Shown here in pieces: positions 1 through 8,778 of a stretch of 64,000 nt of DNA. A program made the translations under genes and the position numbers. Source of the DNA: Sphingomonas abietis (GTDB lineage Bacteria; Pseudomonadota; Alphaproteobacteria; Sphingomonadales; Sphingomonadaceae); the NCBI RefSeq assembly GCF_027625475.1, contig NZ_CP115174.1, positions 496,001 through 560,000 on the forward strand, given 5' to 3'. Position 1 is the first letter of the stretch. Every line of letters begins with the position of its first letter. The notes beneath the pieces were generated by a model, which did no database searches, had not been told where the DNA came from, and saw only the letters and a list, made by a program, of their open reading frames with translations.

Positions 1-1
1 G

Positions 2-310
2 GCGGGCAGCTCGCATCCGATCGACTATGCCGCCGATGGGGGTCCGACCGCGGAACTCCGCCCGCAGGCGCTGTTCGGCCTGGCGACCCATCCGATGGTG
101 GCGGACGGGCGGGTGCCGCTGATCCTGTCGCTGACCTCGCCGGCTGGTCGCGCGATCCAGACGACGCGGGATCTGCCCGGCTTCTGGGCGGGCAGCTGGT
201 CGGCGGTCGCCAAGGAGATGCGCGGCCGCTATCCCCGCCACCCCTGGCCGGACGACCCCGCCGCCGCCGATCCGACGCTCCGCACCAAGAAGGCGTCCTT
301 ACGCTCTTGA
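2..310 (+). CDS. hrpB: ATP-dependent helicase HrpB, C-terminal fragment
   Basis: The window opens inside this gene. An open frame from base 2 gives the last 102 residues before TGA at 308-310. Seen: the block HPMVADGRVPL followed by TRDLPGFW and RGRYPRHPWPDDP, which is the conserved C-terminal tail of HrpB-type DEAH-box helicases (the HrpB_C region). HrpB is a predicted RNA helicase whose bacterial role is poorly defined. The helicase core lies upstream of the window and cannot be inspected. The protein ends in a short basic tail. The next gene starts 58 bases downstream on the same strand and is functionally unrelated. Confidence 0.9.
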   Translation, partial: AGSSHPIDYAADGGPTAELRPQALFGLATHPMVADGRVPLILSLTSPAGRAIQTTRDLPGFWAGSWSAVAKEMRGRYPRHPWPDDPAAADPTLRTKKASLRS

Positions 311-367
311 CGCGGCGTTGCGCGCTGCGGCATCGCGATCCGACGAATTTTCCGAAGGACTTTCCCG

Positions 368-673
368 ATGGCTGCGCGCATCTTCCAGCGGATCAAGAAT
401 TCCATGCAGTCCGGCCGCGCCAAGGTCGGCACCTGGACGCTCGAGTTCGAGCCGGCGGAAGCGAAGAAGCCCGATCCGCTGACCGGCTGGGCCGGTTCGG
501 GCGACATGCCCCAGCAGGTGCATCTCACCTTTCCGTCGCTGGAGGCGGCCACCGCCTATGCGGCCCAATATGGCATTCCGGCGCATGTCGTGCCGGGCCA
601 TGACCGGTCGCTGAAGCTGCAGGCCTATGCCGACAATTTCGCGGTCGGCCCGATCGTGCCGGCCGGCGAGTAA
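368..673 (+). CDS. NADH-ubiquinone oxidoreductase 18 kDa (NDUFS4-type) subunit
   Basis: 101 residues starting MAARIFQ. The length and pattern match the ETC complex I subunit conserved region (NDUFS4 family), an accessory subunit of respiratory complex I found in alphaproteobacteria and mitochondria. Visible family features are the N-terminal MAARIFQ-KN-MQSGRA segment, the central WTLEFEP strand, DPLTGWAGSGD, and the C-terminal LKLQAYADNF. There is no signal peptide or membrane segment, so it is expected on the matrix (cytoplasmic) arm of the complex. It is a stand-alone gene here, away from nuo genes, as is usual for this accessory subunit in alphaproteobacteria. Confidence 0.9.
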   Translation: MAARIFQRIKNSMQSGRAKVGTWTLEFEPAEAKKPDPLTGWAGSGDMPQQVHLTFPSLEAATAYAAQYGIPAHVVPGHDRSLKLQAYADNFAVGPIVPAGE

Positions 674-690
674 ACTCCCGCCGGTGCCGG

Positions 691-1299
691 TCAGCCGGCG
701 AGGATGCCGGCGCCGAGCAGCAGCAGGATCTTCGCGTCGATCATCAGGCCGGCCGCGCGGCGCGCCGCCACGAAATCGGCGATCTCGGCCAGCGGCACGC
801 GGCGGACGGTGATATTCTCGCCCGGCACGCCGCCGCCTGCGCCGACCTGGGTGAGATCCAGTGCGCGCACCAGCGAGAAGGTTTCCGAGACCATGCCGGG
901 CGACGAGGCGAAATCGCCGATCAGCTCGACGCGACCGGGCCGGTAGCCCGTCTCCTCTTCCAGTTCGCGGGCCGCCGAGGCCAGCACATCCTCGCCCTCC
1001 TCGACATCGCCGACCAGGCCCGCCGGAAGCTCCAGGCAGAGTCGCAGCAGCGGCATGCGAAACTGCTCGACGAGCAGGACATGGCCGTCATCCACCGCGA
1101 CGATCACGGCGGCGCCTATGCCCCGTGCGCGGCCGACATATTCCCATTTCCCGCGCTGCTTGGCGGCGATGTAATCGCCCTGCCAGTGGACTTCCTCGGG
1201 CAGCGCCGCGTCCGGATCGATCAAAGCGGGGTCGGCGAGGGCAGGGTCGGTGAGAGCAGGGTCGGTGAGGGCGGGATCGGTCGTCGCGTCATGGGTCAT
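691..1299 (-). CDS. NUDIX hydrolase (ADP-ribose pyrophosphatase-like)
   Basis: 202 residues from ATG at 1299. The Nudix box is intact at about residues 100-122 (GDVEEGEDV then RELEEETGY), which fits the pattern G-x5-E-x7-RE-x2-EE-xG. The upstream QFRMPLLRLCLELPAGL block is typical of the ADP-ribose/GDP-mannose pyrophosphatase branch, so the likely reaction is hydrolysis of a nucleoside diphosphate linked to a sugar. The start overlaps the stop of the upstream TPM gene (ATGA), which implies translational coupling and marks this ATG as the start. The first 30 residues are an unusual tandem DPAL-type repeat (see the repeat at 1214-1288). Substrate specificity cannot be read from the sequence. 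Confidence 0.88.
   Translation of the reverse strand: MTHDATTDPALTDPALTDPALADPALIDPDAALPEEVHWQGDYIAAKQRGKWEYVGRARGIGAAVIVAVDDGHVLLVEQFRMPLLRLCLELPAGLVGDVEEGEDVLASAARELEEETGYRPGRVELIGDFASSPGMVSETFSLVRALDLTQVGAGGGVPGENITVRRVPLAEIADFVAARRAAGLMIDAKILLLLGAGILAG
1214..1288 (-). repeat. 15-bp in-frame tandem repeat encoding (T/A/I)DPAL units
   Basis: On the plus strand the unit gggtcggtgagggca recurs with period 15 at 1229-1243, 1244-1258 and 1259-1273, with degenerate copies on both sides. Each unit is five codons, so the NUDIX protein gains or loses pentapeptides (DPALT, DPALA, DPALI) without a frameshift. The repeat lies in the N-terminal extension before the catalytic fold. Confidence 0.85.
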
Positions 1300-1961
1300 A
1301 GCAGGATCAGGCGGTCCGGGAGTTCGTTGGTGTCGTCGGGCGAGCGGGGGAAGTGCTCGGCGAGTATCTGCCCGATCATCGTGACGGATTCCACCATCCC
1401 GTCGCCGGGGCGGCCGTCCTTCACCGCATCGATCAGCGCGGCCATCGCGGCGCCCCACATCTCGGGCTTCACCTTAGAGGCGATCGCGGCATCGGCGACG
1501 ATCTCGGCGCGATGCTCGGCGAGGCTGAGATAGAGCAGCACGCCGGTCTTGGCGCGGGTGCGGTTCTCGGTGGCGAGCCGGAACAGCAGCAGCGCACGGC
1601 GGCGGACGCGACGGCCCTTGGTGGCGGCCGGCGTCAACGCCATCCGGATCGGCGGCACGCCGAACAGCCAGCGCGCGGCGAGGAACGTCACCGCGAGGCC
1701 GCACAGCAGGATCGCGAGCAGCTCGCCCGGCGTCCACGCCACCCAGCCGCCGATCGTCCGGTCGAGGATCAGGACGAAGAAGGCCGGCGCCGCCGCGACC
1801 ACGGCGATAGCGAGGAACAGCGCCAGCACCGCGCCATGGACGACGACATCGTCGTAGCGATCCGATTCGGCGGCGACGACGGTGACGATCTCGCCATCGC
1901 TGTGGGCCTCGGCGCGGGTGACGGCTTCGCCCACCCGGATGCGATCGGTGTCGTTGAACAT
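1296..1961 (-). CDS. TPM-domain membrane protein
   Basis: 221 residues from ATG at 1961, one base after the stop of the preceding gene. The N-terminal part (MFNDTDRIRVGEAVTRAE-HSDGEIVTVVA) and the C-terminal part (TGVLLYLSLAEHRAEIVADAAI, then DGMVESVTMIGQILAEHFP) are the conserved blocks of the TPM/Psb32/MOLO-1 family. The domain is split by two hydrophobic segments at about residues 47-70 and 85-107, so it is an inner-membrane protein. The family is linked to envelope and photosystem maintenance, but no biochemical role is settled for this bacterial subgroup. It is third in the leftward lemA operon, with tight spacing. Confidence 0.82.
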   Translation of the reverse strand: MFNDTDRIRVGEAVTRAEAHSDGEIVTVVAAESDRYDDVVVHGAVLALFLAIAVVAAAPAFFVLILDRTIGGWVAWTPGELLAILLCGLAVTFLAARWLFGVPPIRMALTPAATKGRRVRRRALLLFRLATENRTRAKTGVLLYLSLAEHRAEIVADAAIASKVKPEMWGAAMAALIDAVKDGRPGDGMVESVTMIGQILAEHFPRSPDDTNELPDRLILL

Positions 1962-1962
1962 G

Positions 1963-2856
1963 CTACCAGCTCCCCGAGGCGCCACCGCCTCCACCAGAGC
2001 CGCCGCCGCCGCCGGTAAAGCCGCCGCCGCCCCAGCCACCGCCACCGCCACCGCCGTCTGAATCGCTTCCTCCACCCCAACCGCTTCCGCCTGAACTGCG
2101 GCTGTTGAGAACTGCGTCGAGCGCCCAGAGCGCGATCGGCCAATGCGAGCCGTCATATTGCGTCCCTTGGCGACCGCGACGGAAGAGGCTGCTCAGGATG
2201 ATGAAACCGATCACGATCGCCCAAAAAATCAGCGCGATCGGGGCGCCATCATGGCTGTTCTTATGGGCTTTGTCCCAAGCGGCGACAGCCGCATCTTCCT
2301 TGGCCCGCGCCTGATCGTCAGGGAGGGCAAGAAGCTCGATGATCGCATCGGCGCCAGAATCTATGCCGCCCGGCAGGTCGCCGGATTTGAAGGCGGGGCG
2401 AATTTTCGAATTGATGATGACGCTGGAATAGGCATCGGTCAGCACGCCTTCGACGCCGTAGCCTGTTTCGATCCCGATCTTGCGCTCGTTGGGCGCAATA
2501 AGAAGGATCGTGCCGTTGTTGGCGTCCTTGAGGCCTACGCCCCAGGCGCGCAGCAGTTTGACCCCATAATCCTGTATCTCGTCATCTTCGAGGCTGTTGA
2601 CGGTCGCGACGACGAGTTGGCGATGGGTCTTCTGCTGGAAGGCTTCCAGCTTCTTCTCCAGCGCCGCCTTGCGATCGGGAGGCAGGATATTCGCCTGATC
2701 GACCACCAGCCCGGTGAGCGCCGGAAAGGTCAGCGCCTGCGCCGGCGTGCCGACGAGCGCCAGCAGGGCGAGCAGCAGCAGGGCGCCCCACCGCGTCAGG
2801 CCGGCTCGCACCGGCGTGACGCGGGAAGGCGGCGGCACGGGGAAGGAGGCGGTCAC
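1963..2856 (-). CDS. TPM-domain protein with Gly-rich C-terminus (YgcG-like)
   Basis: 297 residues. There is a signal peptide or anchor at about residues 20-42 (LLLLALLALVGTPAQA), then a TPM domain (LTGLVVDQANILPP through IGIETGYGVEGVLTDA), and a membrane helix at about 203-220 (IALIFWAIVIGFIILSSLF). It ends in a long glycine-rich tail of Trp/Gly/Ser repeats finishing GASGSW. This order is characteristic of YgcG-type proteins, which commonly pair with LemA. The Gly-rich tail follows the second hydrophobic segment, so it probably faces the cytoplasm. Seven bases separate it from lemA upstream. Function in the family is inferred only from the lemA association. Confidence 0.85.
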   Translation of the reverse strand: MTASFPVPPPSRVTPVRAGLTRWGALLLLALLALVGTPAQALTFPALTGLVVDQANILPPDRKAALEKKLEAFQQKTHRQLVVATVNSLEDDEIQDYGVKLLRAWGVGLKDANNGTILLIAPNERKIGIETGYGVEGVLTDAYSSVIINSKIRPAFKSGDLPGGIDSGADAIIELLALPDDQARAKEDAAVAAWDKAHKNSHDGAPIALIFWAIVIGFIILSSLFRRGRQGTQYDGSHWPIALWALDAVLNSRSSGGSGWGGGSDSDGGGGGGGWGGGGFTGGGGGSGGGGGASGSW

Positions 2857-2863
2857 CGCCGCC

Positions 2864-3454
2864 TCAGAACTTCACGGTCGGGGCGTTCTCGGCATTGGGC
2901 GCGGTGGCGGTGAAGGGGGTGATCGGCTTGGCGCCGTAGACGATCTTCGCGGTGATGTTGTCCGGGAAGGTGCGGATCTGGGTGTTATACGCCTGCACCG
3001 CCGCATTGTAGTCGGACCGCGCGACCGCGATGCGGTTCTCGGTGCCCTCCAGCTGCGATTGCAGCGCGAGGAAATTCTGGTCCGCCTGCAGCTGCGGATA
3101 GGCCTCCTGCACCGACAGCAGCTTGCCGAGCGCGCCGGACAGTGAATTCTGCGCGTCCTGGAACGCCTTCACCTTGGCCGGATCGGTGAGATCGTCGGCC
3201 GAGACGGTCATCTGCGTCGCCTTGGCGCGCGCCTCGGTGACGCCGACCAGCGTCGACTGCTCGTGGGTGGCATAGCCCTTCACGGTCGCGACGAGGTTGG
3301 GGATCAGATCGGCGCGGCGCTGATACTGGTTCTGCACGTCGGCCCATTTGGCCTTGGTGTTCTCCTCGGCGGTGGGGATCGCGTTCACCCCGCATCCCGC
3401 CAATGCGAGAGCGGCGAACGGGGTGGCGAGAGCCAGGCGGCTGCGGAACTTCAT
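2864..3454 (-). CDS. lemA: LemA family lipoprotein
   Basis: 196 residues starting MKFRSRLALATPF. A lipobox LALAGC places the mature N-terminal cysteine at residue 21, so the protein should be a lipoprotein in this organism. The LemA signature NQYQRRADLIPNLVATVKGY is present, followed by two long predicted helices and the C-terminal FPDNITAK block. It is first in a leftward operon with two TPM-domain proteins and a NUDIX hydrolase. LemA proteins are extracytoplasmic helical-bundle proteins of uncertain molecular role. The start is fixed by the signal peptide. Confidence 0.9.
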   Translation of the reverse strand: MKFRSRLALATPFAALALAGCGVNAIPTAEENTKAKWADVQNQYQRRADLIPNLVATVKGYATHEQSTLVGVTEARAKATQMTVSADDLTDPAKVKAFQDAQNSLSGALGKLLSVQEAYPQLQADQNFLALQSQLEGTENRIAVARSDYNAAVQAYNTQIRTFPDNITAKIVYGAKPITPFTATAPNAENAPTVKF

Positions 3455-3583
3455 GTGCGAACACTCCCAAGCGTTTGATGTGGGCAATACAGCGACGGGC
3501 GAGCCGGGGCAATGAGCGGCCTTGAACCCGGGCTTCAAATCGTTAACCTCGATTGGAAGATGAAGAGACGGGAAGAGCGAACC

Positions 3584-4033
3584 ATGCTGAAGGAATTCAA
3601 GACTTTCGTGATGCGGGGCAATGTCCTCGATCTGGCGGTCGCGGTGATCATCGGCGGCGCGTTCGGCAAGATCGTGACCTCGCTGACCGAGGACATCATC
3701 ATGCCGCTGATCGGCAAGGTGCTCGGCGGTCTCGATTTCTCGAGCTACTTCCTGCTGCTCGGGCCGATCCCGGCGAGCTACACCGGATCGCCGACCGATT
3801 ATGCCGCGCTCAAGAAGGCCGGCGTCGCGCTGTGGGGCTATGGCGCCTTCGTCACCCAGGTGGTCAATTTCCTGATCGTCGCCTTCATCATCTTCCTCGT
3901 CGTGCGCGCCGTGGGCAAGGCGATGGCGCTGACCGCCAAGAAGGAGGCCGAGGCACCGGCCACCCCCGCGCCGGATTCGGCCGAGGTCGTCCTGCTCCGC
4001 GAGATCCGGGATTCGCTCAAGACGCGGTCCTGA
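3584..4033 (+). CDS. mscL: Large-conductance mechanosensitive channel MscL
   Basis: 149 residues from ATG at 3584, preceded by a GGGAAGAG ribosome site. The N-terminus [21 protein letters not shown] and the first transmembrane helix with [10 protein letters not shown] are diagnostic of MscL. The second helix lies at about residues 85-107 ([19 protein letters not shown]). The cytoplasmic C-terminal helix [11 protein letters not shown] is also typical. MscL forms a homopentameric pore that opens on membrane tension and protects cells from hypo-osmotic shock. The gene diverges from lemA and stands alone. The periplasmic loop is somewhat long, with a [14 protein letters not shown] stretch. Confidence 0.96.
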   Translation: MLKEFKTFVMRGNVLDLAVAVIIGGAFGKIVTSLTEDIIMPLIGKVLGGLDFSSYFLLLGPIPASYTGSPTDYAALKKAGVALWGYGAFVTQVVNFLIVAFIIFLVVRAVGKAMALTAKKEAEAPATPAPDSAEVVLLREIRDSLKTRS

Positions 4034-4073
4034 ACCGCACAACCACGGGGGGATCGGTTTTCGGAAGGTCGAT

Positions 4074-4469
4074 ATGCGCCGATCCCTCGCCCTTTGCTTG
4101 GCTGTGATAGCCACGCCGACGCTGGCGGTGCCGCGCGCCGCCGAGGCGCCGACCGGCCCGGAGGTCACCATCCCCTTCTTCGGGGAGGATGGCACCAGCG
4201 ATTACCGGATCGACGGCGAGCGGGGCATCTACCTGCTCTCCGCGACCGACGGACAATGGTATTATCTGCACGTCTCGCCGGATTGCCCGCGGCTGGCATC
4301 GGCGCGCGGCTTCAGCATCGACACCGGGCCGAACGGGCAACTCGATCGATCGAGCACGATCATGGTCGAGGGCTGGCGCTGCCTGCTTTCGTCGGTGACG
4401 CGATCACCGGTTCCGCCCGGCTACAAGACGCTCCACCTGGGGCGCCACCGGGAGCATGGCCGCAAGTGA
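4074..4469 (+). CDS. Small secreted protein of unknown function
   Basis: 131 residues with an N-terminal signal peptide (MRRSLALCLAVIATPTLA, cleavage near residue 18). The mature part has the pattern YRIDGERGIYLLSATDGQWYYLHVSPDCPRL and a second cysteine in EGWRC, so one disulfide in the periplasm is possible. It resembles the small secreted proteins of alphaproteobacteria that carry one or two cysteines around a short beta fold, but I do not recognise a named family with confidence. GGAAGG precedes the ATG. It sits 40 bases after mscL and 40 bases before truB, so it may be co-transcribed with either. Confidence 0.75.
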   Translation: MRRSLALCLAVIATPTLAVPRAAEAPTGPEVTIPFFGEDGTSDYRIDGERGIYLLSATDGQWYYLHVSPDCPRLASARGFSIDTGPNGQLDRSSTIMVEGWRCLLSSVTRSPVPPGYKTLHLGRHREHGRK

Positions 4470-4509
4470 GGCTTGCCGGGCGAGGCTCCGCCCCCTAGCG
4501 CGCTCGACC

Positions 4510-5436
4510 ATGACGCAGGACAGGCCGATCAGGCAGGACAGGAACGGGCCGGCCCTCCATGGCTGGCTGATCATCGACAAGCCGCTGGGGCCGGGTTCCA
4601 CCGACATGGTCTCGGCCGCCAAGCGGGCGCTGCGCGAGGGCGGCTACGCCAAGGTGAAGGTGGGCCATGGCGGCACGCTCGATCCGCTCGCCACAGGTGT
4701 ATTGCCGATCGCGCTGGGCGAGGCGACCAAGCTCTCCGGCCGGATGCTCGACGCCGACAAGGCCTATGCCTTCACCGTGCGGTTCGGTGCGCAGACCGAC
4801 ACACTCGATCTCGAAGGCGCGGTGATCGCGACCTCCGACGTGCGGCCGACACGGGCGATGCTGGAGGCGGTGCTGCCGCGCTTCACCGGGCCGATCGCGC
4901 AGGTGCCACCGGCCTATTCGGCGCTCAAGGTCGATGGCCAGCGCGCTTATGATCTGGCGCGCGCGGGCGAGGCGGTGGTGCTGGCGAGCCGGAACGTGAC
5001 GATCCATGCACTCACCATCGAGAGCGCGGACGAGGAGCAGGCCACCCTCGTCGCCACCGTCTCCAAGGGCACCTATATCCGCAGCCTGGCGCGGGACATC
5101 GCGCTGGCGCTGGGCACGGTCGGCCATGTCACCATGCTGCGGCGGACCAAGGCCGGGCCGTTCACGCTCGCGCCCGCGATTTCACTGGACTCCTTGGCCG
5201 AACACGCTAAGGCCCGCACCCTTGAACAGATACTCTTGCCATTGAGGGCAGGGCTGGACGACATCCCGGCTCTTGTCCTCGCCCCCGATCAGGCAGGGGC
5301 GCTCCGCCAGGGGCGTCAGGTGATCGGGATCGCTGCAACACCGGGCCTCTATTTCGCGACCGAAGGATCTGTTCCGGTCGCTCTCGTCGAGAGCGACGGG
5401 GTGGGGGTGAAGGTGGTGCGCGGTTTCAACCTCTAA
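4510..5436 (+). CDS. truB: tRNA pseudouridine(55) synthase TruB
   Basis: 308 residues from ATG at 4510. The catalytic-aspartate motif [15 protein letters not shown] is present at about residues 53-67, and the TruB-specific motifs [21 protein letters not shown] and [13 protein letters not shown] follow. The enzyme makes pseudouridine 55 in the T loop of tRNAs. It is followed 16 bases later by rpsO, the usual gene order. Upstream it is separated from rbfA, its normal partner, because the rimP-rbfA block lies inverted 5.5 kb away. Family members are often about 300 residues, so it is full length. Confidence 0.97.
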   Translation: MTQDRPIRQDRNGPALHGWLIIDKPLGPGSTDMVSAAKRALREGGYAKVKVGHGGTLDPLATGVLPIALGEATKLSGRMLDADKAYAFTVRFGAQTDTLDLEGAVIATSDVRPTRAMLEAVLPRFTGPIAQVPPAYSALKVDGQRAYDLARAGEAVVLASRNVTIHALTIESADEEQATLVATVSKGTYIRSLARDIALALGTVGHVTMLRRTKAGPFTLAPAISLDSLAEHAKARTLEQILLPLRAGLDDIPALVLAPDQAGALRQGRQVIGIAATPGLYFATEGSVPVALVESDGVGVKVVRGFNL

Positions 5437-5452
5437 AGACAGGAGTAAACCG

Positions 5453-5722
5453 ATGTCGGTGACTGCAGAGCGCAAGACGGCGCTGATCGAAGACAATGCC
5501 CGCGCGTCGGGCGATACCGGTTCGCCCGAGGTGCAGGTCGCGATCCTGACCGAGCGCATCCGCAACCTGACCGAGCATTTCAAGACCCACGCGAAGGACA
5601 ATCATTCGCGCCGTGGCCTGCTGATGCTGGTCAACAAGCGCCGCAGCCTGCTGGACTATCTGAAGAAGAAGGATGTCCAGCGCTATGCCGATCTGATCGG
5701 CAAGCTCGGCCTGCGTAAGTAA
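5453..5722 (+). CDS. rpsO: 30S ribosomal protein S15
   Basis: 89 residues, the standard S15 length. The RNA-binding signature [20 protein letters not shown] and the [17 protein letters not shown] block are intact. S15 binds 16S rRNA at the h20/h22 junction early in 30S assembly. A strong AGGAG site precedes the ATG. It lies between truB and pnp as in most proteobacteria. A hairpin immediately follows the stop codon (5732-5754). Confidence 0.98.
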   Translation: MSVTAERKTALIEDNARASGDTGSPEVQVAILTERIRNLTEHFKTHAKDNHSRRGLLMLVNKRRSLLDYLKKKDVQRYADLIGKLGLRK

Positions 5723-5731
5723 GAATTTCGG

Positions 5732-5757
5732 ACGGCCCGCCTCTGGCGGGCCGTTTC
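5732..5757 (+). terminator. Intrinsic terminator-like hairpin between rpsO and pnp
   Basis: A perfect 10-bp stem (ACGGCCCGCC at 5732-5741 with GGCGGGCCGT at 5745-5754) closes a 3-base loop, and the descending arm runs into TTT. In many bacteria the rpsO-pnp gap also holds RNase processing sites, so it may attenuate rather than end transcription. Confidence 0.75.
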
Positions 5758-5881
5758 GCATGGAGGGCCCGGCAATCCGGTCGCAGCCCTCGGGAGCCGA
5801 TCAACGGGTCCAAACCGCCGCGGGCCGGCTAGCCCGCGAAGCTGTCCCGGCCGACATCGGGTCGCCGGAGAAGGAAACCAT

Positions 5882-8260
5882 ATGTTCGATACCAAGAAGG
5901 TGGAAATCCAGTGGGGCGGCAAGACGCTGACCCTGGAGACCGGCCGCGTCGCCCGCCAGGCCAATGGCGCCGTGCTCGCGACGCTGGGCGAGACCGTCGT
6001 GCTCGCCGCCGTCACCGCCGCCAAGACCGTGAAGGAAGGGCAGGACTTCTTCCCGCTCACCGTCCACTATCAGGAGAAGTATTTCTCGAGCGGCCGCATC
6101 CCCGGCGGCTTCTTCAAGCGCGAGCGCGGCGCGACCGAGAAGGAAACGCTCGTCTCCCGCCTGATCGATCGCCCGATCCGCCCGCTCTTCCCGGAAGGCT
6201 TCTACAACGAGATCAACTGCATCTGCCAGGTGCTCTCCTATGACGGCGATGCCGAGCCGGACATCCTCGCGATGGTCGCCGCGTCCGCCGCGATGACGAT
6301 TTCGGGCGTGCCCTTCATGGGCCCGATCGGCGCCGCGCGCGTCGGCTACAAGGATGGCGAGTATCAGCTCAACCCGACCGACGCCGAAGTCGCCGAGGGC
6401 GAGCTCGATCTGGTCGTCGCCGCCACCTACGACGCCGTGATGATGGTCGAATCCGAAGCCAAGGAGCTTTCGGAAGAGGTCATGCTCGGCGCCGTCGAGT
6501 TCGCGCACAATGCCTGCCGCGACGTGATCAAGGCGATCATCGCGCTCGCCGAGAAGGCCGCCAAGGATCCGTGGGAACTGCCGAGCAGCGCCGACAACGC
6601 CAAGGTCAAGACCGAGCTCAAGAAGCTCGTCGGCAAGGACATCGAGAAGGCCTACAAGCTGACCGACAAGTCGGCCCGCTCGAACGCGCTCAACGAGGCG
6701 CGCGCCAAGGCCAAGACCGCGATGGCCGAGCGCACCCCGCAGGAGCAGCTCGTCGCCGCCAAGCTCGTCAAGAAGCTGGAGGCGGACATCGTCCGCACCG
6801 CGATCCTCAAGGACGGCCGCCGCATCGACGGTCGCGACACCCGCACCGTCCGCCCGATCGTCGCCGAGGCGCACTTCCTGCCCCGCGCGCACGGCTCCGC
6901 CCTGTTCACGCGCGGCGAGACCCAGTCGATCTCCACCTGCACCTTGGGCACCAAGGAATCCGAGCAGATGATCGATGGCCTGACCGGCCTGCGCTATGAG
7001 AACTTCATGCTCCACTACAACTTCCCCCCCTATTCGGTGGGTGAAGTCGGTCGCTTCGGCGCGCCGGGCCGTCGTGAGATCGGCCATGGCAAGCTGGCGT
7101 GGCGCGCGCTGCACGGCGTGCTGCCGACCAAGGAGGAGTTCCCCTACACGATCCGCCTCACCTCCGACATCACCGAGAGCAACGGCTCCTCGTCGATGGC
7201 GACCGTCTGCGGCGGTTCGCTGGCGCTGATGGATGCCGGCGTGCCGATCAAGCGCCCGGTCTCGGGCATCGCGATGGGCCTGATCCTGGAAGGCAAGGAC
7301 TTTGCGGTCCTGTCCGACATCCTGGGTGACGAGGATCATCTCGGCGACATGGACTTCAAGGTCGCCGGCACGTCCGAGGGCATCACCACGATGCAGATGG
7401 ACATCAAGATCGCCGGCATCACGCAGGAGATCATGAAGGTCGCGCTGGAGCAGGCCAAGGAAGGCCGCGCCCACATCCTGGTCGAGATGGCCAAGGCGCT
7501 CGACAGCACCCGTACCGAGCTGAGCGCGCACGCGCCCCGCATCGAGACGATGTCGGTGCCCAAGGACAAGATCCGTGACGTGATCGGCACCGGCGGCAAG
7601 GTGATCCGCGAGATCGTCGCCACCACCGGCGCCAAGGTCGACATCGACGACGACGGCACGGTTAAGATCTCGTCGTCCGACACCGCGCAGATCGAAGCCG
7701 CGATGAACTGGATCAAGGGCATCGTGGAAGAGGCCGAGGTCGGCAAGATCTACAATGGCAAGGTCGTCAACATCGTCGATTTCGGCGCCTTCGTGAACTT
7801 CATGGGCGGCAAGGACGGTCTCGTCCACGTCTCCGAGATGAAGAATGAGCGCGTCGCCTCGCCGAAGGACGTCGTGACCGAAGGCCAGGAAGTGAAGGTC
7901 AAGGTTCTCGAGATCGATCCGCGCGGCAAGGTGCGCCTGTCGATGCGCGTCGTCGACCAGGAGACCGGCGCCGAGCTGGAAGATACCCGCCCGCCGCGCG
8001 AGCCGCGTGAGGGGGGCGATCGTCCGGATCGCGGCCCGCGTGGCGATGGTGGCCGTGGCGAGGGCCGTGGCCCGCGCCGTGACGGCGAGCGTGGCCCGCG
8101 TCGCGATGGCGGCGGCCGTGGTGAAGGTCGGGGCGGTGAAGGTCGGGGCGGCGAAGGCCGTGGCGATCGTGGCCCGCGCCGTGAGCGTTCCGAGGGTGGC
8201 AACAGCGACGGCCCCGCGCCCGAGTTCGCGCCGGCCTTCCTGACCCGCGACGACGACTGA
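5882..8260 (+). CDS. pnp: Polyribonucleotide nucleotidyltransferase (PNPase)
   Basis: 792 residues. Domains in order: first RNase PH core (about 1-230), all-alpha linker, second RNase PH core (about 310-540, with the phosphate-binding [21 protein letters not shown] region), KH domain (about 555-615, [12 protein letters not shown]), and S1 domain (about 620-690, [15 protein letters not shown]). A very basic, Arg/Gly/Glu-rich tail of roughly 90 residues follows, built from [12 protein letters not shown] repeats. PNPase degrades RNA from the 3' end phosphorolytically and is a partner of the degradosome. The tail is longer and more repetitive than in enteric PNPase (about 710 residues). A GGAGAAGG site precedes the ATG. 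Confidence 0.97.
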   Translation: MFDTKKVEIQWGGKTLTLETGRVARQANGAVLATLGETVVLAAVTAAKTVKEGQDFFPLTVHYQEKYFSSGRIPGGFFKRERGATEKETLVSRLIDRPIRPLFPEGFYNEINCICQVLSYDGDAEPDILAMVAASAAMTISGVPFMGPIGAARVGYKDGEYQLNPTDAEVAEGELDLVVAATYDAVMMVESEAKELSEEVMLGAVEFAHNACRDVIKAIIALAEKAAKDPWELPSSADNAKVKTELKKLVGKDIEKAYKLTDKSARSNALNEARAKAKTAMAERTPQEQLVAAKLVKKLEADIVRTAILKDGRRIDGRDTRTVRPIVAEAHFLPRAHGSALFTRGETQSISTCTLGTKESEQMIDGLTGLRYENFMLHYNFPPYSVGEVGRFGAPGRREIGHGKLAWRALHGVLPTKEEFPYTIRLTSDITESNGSSSMATVCGGSLALMDAGVPIKRPVSGIAMGLILEGKDFAVLSDILGDEDHLGDMDFKVAGTSEGITTMQMDIKIAGITQEIMKVALEQAKEGRAHILVEMAKALDSTRTELSAHAPRIETMSVPKDKIRDVIGTGGKVIREIVATTGAKVDIDDDGTVKISSSDTAQIEAAMNWIKGIVEEAEVGKIYNGKVVNIVDFGAFVNFMGGKDGLVHVSEMKNERVASPKDVVTEGQEVKVKVLEIDPRGKVRLSMRVVDQETGAELEDTRPPREPREGGDRPDRGPRGDGGRGEGRGPRRDGERGPRRDGGGRGEGRGGEGRGGEGRGDRGPRRERSEGGNSDGPAPEFAPAFLTRDDD

Positions 8261-8284
8261 TCCTTCGATCAGCCGAACAACGAG

Positions 8285-8313
8285 AAGGGCTCCCGGCGAC
8301 GGGAGCCCTTTTT
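8285..8313 (+). terminator. Intrinsic terminator of pnp
   Basis: An 11-bp perfect stem (AAGGGCTCCCG at 8285-8295 with CGGGAGCCCTT at 8300-8310), loop GCGA, then a run of five T from within the stem onward. It starts 25 bases after the pnp stop. The symmetrical AA/TT flanks make it potentially bidirectional. Confidence 0.9.
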
Positions 8314-8404
8314 CGTGGGTCGGGGTTCAGTGAGGGTGTCGGCGAGTCCTTCGTCTCGCCGGGCAGAGCAATGTAAAGCTTCCTCCCAGCGAAGCTCCGG
8401 AGTC

Positions 8405-8695
8405 CTATTGCCCGCTGGCCGGCGCGGCGCCACCCGCCGTCGGGCCGCCGTCATGGCCCCTGCTCGGCGTCCGGCCTTCCAGCCCCTTTTCGCGGTCCTT
8501 GCCCTCCTCGCGGAAGGAATCGGCCTGGTCCTTGTAGATTTCGCGGGCGGTGGGGGTGGACTGGTTGGCGGCCTGCCGGTCGATCTGGTCGGCCTTGTTG
8601 TCATAGGCCTGCCGCACGGCGTCGCCTTCGGTCTTCTGCCCGCATCCGGCGAGCAGGGGCAGGGCGAGCAAGCTCAGGGCAAAGATACGGCGCAT
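8405..8695 (-). CDS. Small lipoprotein of unknown function
   Basis: 96 residues. The N-terminus MRRIFALSLLALPLLAGC is a lipoprotein signal with cysteine 18 as the lipidated residue. The mature part is hydrophilic and helical (DAVRQAYDNKADQIDRQAANQ, DQADSFREEGKDREKG) and ends in a Gly/Pro/Ala tail. Similar small lipoproteins with a DNKAD-Q-D motif occur in sphingomonads, but I know of no assigned function. It is transcribed toward the pnp terminator and is not clearly in an operon. Confidence 0.8.
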   Translation of the reverse strand: MRRIFALSLLALPLLAGCGQKTEGDAVRQAYDNKADQIDRQAANQSTPTAREIYKDQADSFREEGKDREKGLEGRTPSRGHDGGPTAGGAAPASGQ

Positions 8696-8778
8696 GATGG
8701 TCCTCCCGGTAGGAAGGCATAGCGCGACGGAGGGCCACGAAGTTCCGGCATCGCGCGATTTCGCGCGGATCGGGGAAG

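Noticed and set aside
5801..7828. A 675-codon open frame antisense to pnp
   Set aside because: Composition is an artefact of antisense GC bias and it has no domain or ribosome site; PNPase on the plus strand is complete.
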